Below, piece by piece: positions 15,027-18,540 of a stretch of 18,540 bases of DNA. The DNA is from an uncultured Actinoplanes sp. GTDB taxonomy: Bacteria > Actinomycetota > Actinomycetes > Mycobacteriales > Micromonosporaceae. The notes below the pieces were generated by a model. The model saw nothing but the letters and a program-made list of their open reading frames with translations, searched no databases and was not told where the DNA came from. The stretch covers positions 1 through 18,540 of the forward strand of contig CAKUMG010000020.1 of NCBI GenBank assembly GCA_934667465.1, in the 5' to 3' direction. Numbering within the stretch: the first letter of the stretch is position 1; each line of letters begins with the position of its first letter. Both the position numbers and the translations under genes were made by a program.

Positions 15027-15376
15027 GAGCGACGAGCCCTCCGACATGACGTCGACGGCCTCGCCCGGTTTCTCCCCCGAGCATCACGGTGCTTGTGGCC
15101 TGCTTGACCGTGCGGCGTGAGTGAAGCCGACGCGCGGGCGTGACCTGCACTGATCCCAGCCGGCAACCGGCTCGGGACAGCGTTCGCGGGCTTGCGCCAC
15201 GGCTTCCGGGCATGGAACCGGCTGTGGCGGGACCCGGGTCGCGCTCACGATGTCGCGGGAATCTCCTTGCCGCATTTCCATTCTTCATGCGCGGGATCGG
15301 GCCGTGCGACGCATTTCACAGCGAATGCGGCGCCGCGATTCCGCCTGCCCTTTCCCTTCTTTTCTCAGGAGTTTCT
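15027..15376 (+). other. Long untranslated leader of rho with hairpins and a pyrimidine-rich tract
   Basis: No gene is supported in this 350-nt stretch. It contains a hairpin AGCCGG-CAA-CCGGCT (15158-15172). Two copies of CGCATT (15271-15276 and 15310-15315) could each pair with AATGCG (15324-15329), giving mutually exclusive folds. A C/T-rich, almost G-free run from about 15339 to 15366 resembles a Rho-loading (rut) site and abuts the Shine-Dalgarno AGGAG (15367-15371). An ORF from TTG 15192 ends at 15380, overlapping the rho start by 4 nt, but has no ribosome binding site or family character. Confidence 0.45.
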
Positions 15377-16642
15377 GTGACCACCACCGAACTGAGCACC
15401 ACCGAACTGACCACCACCGAACTGACCACCACCGAACTGGCCGGCGGGGCGACGGTCGCAGCGCGCCGCCGCTCGCGCTCCGCGAAGCCCCGGCCCAAGA
15501 GCGCCGGTCGCGCCACCGCGGGTGCCGGCCGGGTCGCGACGGACGGCAAGGACGGCGGCACGATGATCGCCGTCACCGGGCTGATCGATGTCGTGGACGA
15601 GCGGGCCTGGGTGCGCGCCGACGGCTACCTGCCCGGACCCGGCGACGTCGAGGTGTCCGCCGGGCAGCTCCGGACGCTCGGGCTGAGGCGCGGCGACCAC
15701 GTCATCGGCGTGGTGCACGGCGGGTCCGGCAAGCGGGCCGAGCTGAGCGTGACGACCGTGAACGGCAGGGAGCCGGGGGAGCGCCGCCCCGATTTCTACC
15801 AGCTGACCGCGCTGCACCCGCAGGAGCGGCTGCGGCTCGATCACGGCGCCGGGGTGACCGCGCGGGCCGTGGACCTGTTCATGCCCGTCGGCAAGGGGCA
15901 GCGCGCGCTGATCGTGTCGCCGCCCAAGGCCGGCAAGACCATGATCCTGCAGGCCATGGCGCAGGCGATCACCGCGAACCACCCCGAGTGCCACCTGATG
16001 GTCGTGCTCGTCGACGAGCGGCCCGAGGAGGTCACCGACATGCGCCGCACGGTGCGGGGTGAGGTCGTGGCGGCCACGTTCGACCAGCGGCCGTCGGACC
16101 ACATCGCGCTGGCCGAGCTGGCGATCGAGCGCGCGAAGCGCCTGGTCGAGGACGGTCGCGACGTCGTGGTGCTGCTCGACTCGATCACGCGGCTGGCCCG
16201 CTCCTACAACCTCGCGGCGCCCGGCCGGGGCCGCACGCTGTCGGGCGGGCTGGACTCGACGGCGCTCTATCCGCCGAAGCGCCTGCTCGGCGCGGCCCGC
16301 AACATCGAGGGCGGCGGCTCGCTGACGATCGTCGCGACGGCGCTGGTCGACACCGGGTCCGCGCTGGACGGCGTGATCTTCGAGGAGTTCAAGGGCACGG
16401 GCAACGCGGAGCTGCGCCTCGACCGTGGCCTGGCCGAGTCGCGGGTCTTCCCCGCCGTGGACGCCGCCGCCTCGGGCACCCGCCGGGACGAGAACCTGCT
16501 GGCCCCGGCGGAGCTGGCGCTCGTGCACCGGCTGCGCCGTGGCCTCGGCGCGCAGGAACGGCGTACGGGGATGGCGAAGGTCCTCGCCGAACTGCGCGGC
16601 ACCTCCTCCAACGCCGAGTTCCTCCGCCGGCTGGCCGGCTGA
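15377..16642 (+). CDS. rho: Transcription termination factor Rho, short paralogue
   Basis: Hexameric RNA-dependent ATPase that ends transcription. Seen: Walker A SPPKAGKT (Lys187), [10 protein letters not shown], Walker [17 protein letters not shown] (Asp268), Q-loop region around [13 protein letters not shown]-loop KGTGN, and C-terminal [11 protein letters not shown] to SNAEFLRRL, all conserved and collinear with E. coli Rho, so the motor should work. The RNA-binding fold (about 62-145) is present, but the usual GFGFLR-type motif reads RAWVRADG. Before it there is only a tail: four TTEL-type repeats (2-21), a basic patch ([13 protein letters not shown]) and Gly-rich linker. At 421 residues it is far shorter than the housekeeping Rho of most actinobacteria, and it is not in the usual thrB-rho-rpmE-prfA context. 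The GTG is set by AGGAG (15367-15371) 5 nt upstream; a longer reading would use the leader. Confidence 0.93.
   Translation: MTTTELSTTELTTTELTTTELAGGATVAARRRSRSAKPRPKSAGRATAGAGRVATDGKDGGTMIAVTGLIDVVDERAWVRADGYLPGPGDVEVSAGQLRTLGLRRGDHVIGVVHGGSGKRAELSVTTVNGREPGERRPDFYQLTALHPQERLRLDHGAGVTARAVDLFMPVGKGQRALIVSPPKAGKTMILQAMAQAITANHPECHLMVVLVDERPEEVTDMRRTVRGEVVAATFDQRPSDHIALAELAIERAKRLVEDGRDVVVLLDSITRLARSYNLAAPGRGRTLSGGLDSTALYPPKRLLGAARNIEGGGSLTIVATALVDTGSALDGVIFEEFKGTGNAELRLDRGLAESRVFPAVDAAASGTRRDENLLAPAELALVHRLRRGLGAQERRTGMAKVLAELRGTSSNAEFLRRLAG
15380..15439 (+). repeat. 15-nt coding tandem repeat (four copies, [10 protein letters not shown])
   Basis: Four units directly after the rho start codon: 15380-15394, 15395-15409, 15410-15424, 15425-15439. 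Units 1, 3 and 4 are identical (ACCACCACCGAACTG); unit 2 has AGC in place of the first ACC. The unit length is a multiple of three, so copy changes keep the frame. Confidence 0.95.
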
Positions 16643-16662
16643 AAAGTTTTCCCACTCGGCGG

Positions 16663-16680
16663 GCAACCTCGGGAGGTTGC
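16663..16680 (+). terminator. Hairpin after rho
   Basis: GCAACCTC (16663-16670) and GAGGTTGC (16673-16680) form an 8-bp inverted repeat 21 nt after the rho stop, effectively a 7-bp stem with a CGGG loop. There is no T-tract after it, though TTTT lies just before (16647-16650). Confidence 0.5.
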
Positions 16681-16694
16681 TGGACCACTGGGCA

Positions 16695-16767
16695 TGTGAG
16701 CGTCCACAATCCATCCACATCCATCAATCAGTGGGTGTGTGTGGCCGCTCCGGTGTTAACGCTCACA
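16695..16767 (+). promoter_or_regulatory. LacI-type operator candidate with a distant matching arm
   Basis: TGTTAACGCTCACA (16754-16767) is an imperfect dyad centred on CG, of the kind bound by LacI-family sugar regulators. Its right arm ACGCTCACA (16759-16767) has an exact 9-nt inverse partner, TGTGAGCGT, at 16695-16703, so two sites could be bridged by a loop. The site sits 27 nt before the start codon of the secreted lectin gene, whose Shine-Dalgarno GAGGAT lies near 16782. Operator identity is inference. Confidence 0.45.
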
Positions 16768-16793
16768 CGCCCCCGACCGAGTGAGGATCCCCC

Positions 16794-18410
16794 ATGCAGA
16801 CAGCACCACGCCGGCGCCGATGGCGGGCCGCTCTGGCCGCCCTCGCGGTCGCCGCGATCGGCGGGACCGGCGCCCTGATCGGCATCCAGCAGGCCAGTGC
16901 CGCGACGGTCAACACCGCCGCCTGGTACGTCTTCGTCAACCGCAACAGCGGCAAGGCCATGGACGTCTACAACCTGGCCACCAACGCCGGCGCCGGCATC
17001 GCGCAGTTCACCCGCAACGACGGCAACTGGCAGCAGTGGCAGTTCGTCGACGCGGGCAGCGGCTATTACAAGATCAGGAGCCGGCACAGCGGGCTCCTGC
17101 TGGAGCTGCCGAACGCCACCGACGGCACCCAGCTGATCCAGAACACCGACAACGGCACCACCCGCCAGCAGTTCACGCTCAAGGACTCCGACGGCGGCCA
17201 CGTCCGGCTACTCAACCGGCACAGCGGCAAGGCCGTCGAGGTGTGGGAGCACTCCACCGCCGACGGCGCGGTCGTGGCCCAGTACGCGGACCTCGGCAAC
17301 CCCAACCAGCAGTGGCAGCTGGCGCAGGCCGGGACCGGCGGCGGGTCGGCGGCGGGCTGCGGCACGGGCACGTTCCAGTCCGAGGTCACGGTCAGCGGCA
17401 GCACCTGGACCGCGCGCAACGCGTCCGGCGCGAGCGTCTACAGCGGCACCGACTTCCGCGCCGCCGTGCAGGCCGGCATCGGCAGCCTGACCGCCGGGCG
17501 CACCTCGATCCAGCGGGTCGTGGTCCGCGGCAACGGCTCCATCGCGGCCGGGGCGCGCATCTCGCTGGCCAGCTACACGTCGCTGTCGGTCTGCGGCACG
17601 ATCAACGTGACCGGGCCGGGCAGCGGCGACTACGCGCCGATCTACGCGCGCGGGGTCAGCAACATCGAGGTGCCGTACCTGACCCTCACCGGCACCCCGA
17701 TCTACGGCATCTTCATGCGCAACGTCACCAACGTGTGGCTGGGCCAGCTCGACATGCGCCTCGGTGCGGGCCTCGGCGTGCGCATCGACAACCGCGGCAA
17801 CACCGCCGAGTGGACCCGCAACGTGCGCATCGACAACGTGTACGTCTCCGGGGCGAGCTCGCACGCCGTGGAAACGTACGGTGTGGACGGACTCACGGTC
17901 GGCACGGTCACGGCGCGCAACGTCGGCGAGTCGGGCCTGCTGCTCAACCAGACGATCAACGCCACGGTCGGTACGGTCGACGCGGAGAACGCGGGCTCGG
18001 GCACCGGTTACGCCGCGTTCCGGATGGCGAACCGCAACGGCCGGGTCGGCGACGCGTACCCGAACAACATCAGGGTCGGCACGGTCAAGGCCCGCGCTGG
18101 CGGCCGGGGCGTCTTCTGCGTCTCGGAGAGCGGCGGCGCCACGATCGACCGGGTCGACATCGCCAACACCGGCAACAACTCCGTCCTCGTCGAGAACTGC
18201 CACAACGTCGTGATCGCCGGCGTCTCGGGCACGATCAGCGGCGGCGGCGAGGTGCGCATCTCGTCGCGGACGGAGTTCGCGCCCAGTTCGGGCATCCGGT
18301 TCCAGAACCTCTCCGTGAGCAACACGAACATCACCTGGAGTCCCTGCACGGGCAGCAACAACACCATCAGCAACGTCACCCGTACGAACTCGGCACTGAC
18401 CTGGTGCTGA
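16794..18410 (+). CDS. Secreted RICIN-lectin / right-handed beta-helix protein
   Basis: Exported protein of 538 residues, probably a carbohydrate-binding or polysaccharide-degrading protein. Signal peptide with RRRRWR then a hydrophobic core, predicted cut after Ala36 (ASA|A). Residues 41-176 form a ricin-type beta-trefoil with three QxW-like repeats (QQW at 80-82, QQF at 125-127, QQW at 172-174); the second is degenerate. A Gly/Ser linker (178-190) leads to a region of about 350 residues full of short Val/Ile/Asn-rich turns (for example NVTNVWLGQLDM, NVRIDNVYVSG, VGTVTARNVG) typical of a parallel beta-helix as in pectate lyases. Four cysteines (189, about 265, about 442 and the last residue) could form disulfides. 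I cannot pick out catalytic residues, so lyase activity is not certain. The gene stands alone behind a LacI-like operator candidate. Confidence 0.88.
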   Translation: MQTAPRRRRWRAALAALAVAAIGGTGALIGIQQASAATVNTAAWYVFVNRNSGKAMDVYNLATNAGAGIAQFTRNDGNWQQWQFVDAGSGYYKIRSRHSGLLLELPNATDGTQLIQNTDNGTTRQQFTLKDSDGGHVRLLNRHSGKAVEVWEHSTADGAVVAQYADLGNPNQQWQLAQAGTGGGSAAGCGTGTFQSEVTVSGSTWTARNASGASVYSGTDFRAAVQAGIGSLTAGRTSIQRVVVRGNGSIAAGARISLASYTSLSVCGTINVTGPGSGDYAPIYARGVSNIEVPYLTLTGTPIYGIFMRNVTNVWLGQLDMRLGAGLGVRIDNRGNTAEWTRNVRIDNVYVSGASSHAVETYGVDGLTVGTVTARNVGESGLLLNQTINATVGTVDAENAGSGTGYAAFRMANRNGRVGDAYPNNIRVGTVKARAGGRGVFCVSESGGATIDRVDIANTGNNSVLVENCHNVVIAGVSGTISGGGEVRISSRTEFAPSSGIRFQNLSVSNTNITWSPCTGSNNTISNVTRTNSALTWC

Positions 18411-18414
18411 CAGC

Positions 18415-18540
18415 CGCGGGCGCCCGCTCCGCCCCCGAGAAGCGGGCGCCTGCCCCTCCGCCCGTAGCGCCGGAGCGGGCGCCCGTCCCTCTGTCCGAGG
18501 CATCGGAAGGGCGCCCGATCCGCCGCACTCGCCGCCGCCC
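18415..18540. repeat. Palindromic tandem repeat array (GGGCGCC core, about 33-nt period) with terminator hairpin
   Basis: Units 18441-18473 and 18474-18506 share AGCGGGCGCC at the start and differ mainly by C/T transitions in the next 14 nt; 18507-18539 is a third, looser unit and 18415-18440 a shorter first unit. GGGCGCC occurs at 18418, 18444, 18477 and 18509. A 10-bp stem, GGCGCCCGCT (18419-18428) with AGCGGGCGCC (18441-18450), probably terminates the lectin gene. The array is cut by the window edge. Confidence 0.7.

Noticed and set aside
15192..15380. 62-codon ORF overlapping the rho start by 4 nt
   Set aside because: TTG start without ribosome binding site, no family likeness; more likely leader RNA. 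Coupling cannot be excluded.

Overview
The window is GC-rich (well over 70% by eye), with GTG and TTG starts, short gene overlaps, leaderless-type promoters and Actinobacteria-type families (hybrid kinase/SpoIIE phosphatase, GOLPH3-like protein, RICIN-domain secreted protein, P450 plus 3Fe-4S ferredoxin). This points to a soil actinomycete. A member of the Micromonosporaceae such as Actinoplanes is my best guess, but that is inference, not something the sequence proves.

Layout. (1) 1-3955, minus strand: the 5' 1318 codons of a very large sensor/phosphatase protein (PAS, GAF, histidine kinase, receiver, PAS, GAF, SpoIIE/PP2C phosphatase, start of an RsbW-like ATPase); its end lies outside the window. 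(2) 4190-6556, plus: divergent two-gene unit of a zinc-ribbon/HTH/DUF3887 protein and an exported serine beta-lactamase-like protein, fired from a promoter threaded by four GCACG half-sites. The second frame has no stop where the domain ends and runs into the next gene. (3) 6172-7616, plus: cytochrome P450 and its overlapping ferredoxin. (4) 7705-8235, plus: DUF1877 protein. (5) 8447-11077, plus: membrane protein, small winged-helix regulator, ABC ATPase and ABC-2 permease, behind a dense CTTTG/CAAAG operator. (6) 11286-14207, plus: GOLPH3-like protein, APC permease and GNAT acetyltransferase, with a possible leader peptide upstream and a strong hairpin at the end. (7) 14270-14878, minus: membrane-anchored M23 peptidase. 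(8) 15377-16642, plus: a short Rho factor outside the usual rho neighbourhood, with a TTEL-repeat N-terminus and a roughly 350-nt leader that appears to start at a SigB/SigF-type promoter. (9) 16794-18410, plus: exported RICIN-lectin/beta-helix protein behind a LacI-type operator candidate, followed by a GGGCGCC tandem-repeat array at the window edge.

The most interesting items are the compact Rho paralogue with its structured leader, the operator-controlled DUF3887/serine-hydrolase pair whose stop codon is lost, and the GOLPH3-APC-GNAT operon. No tRNA, rRNA, CRISPR array, insertion sequence or phage gene was seen.
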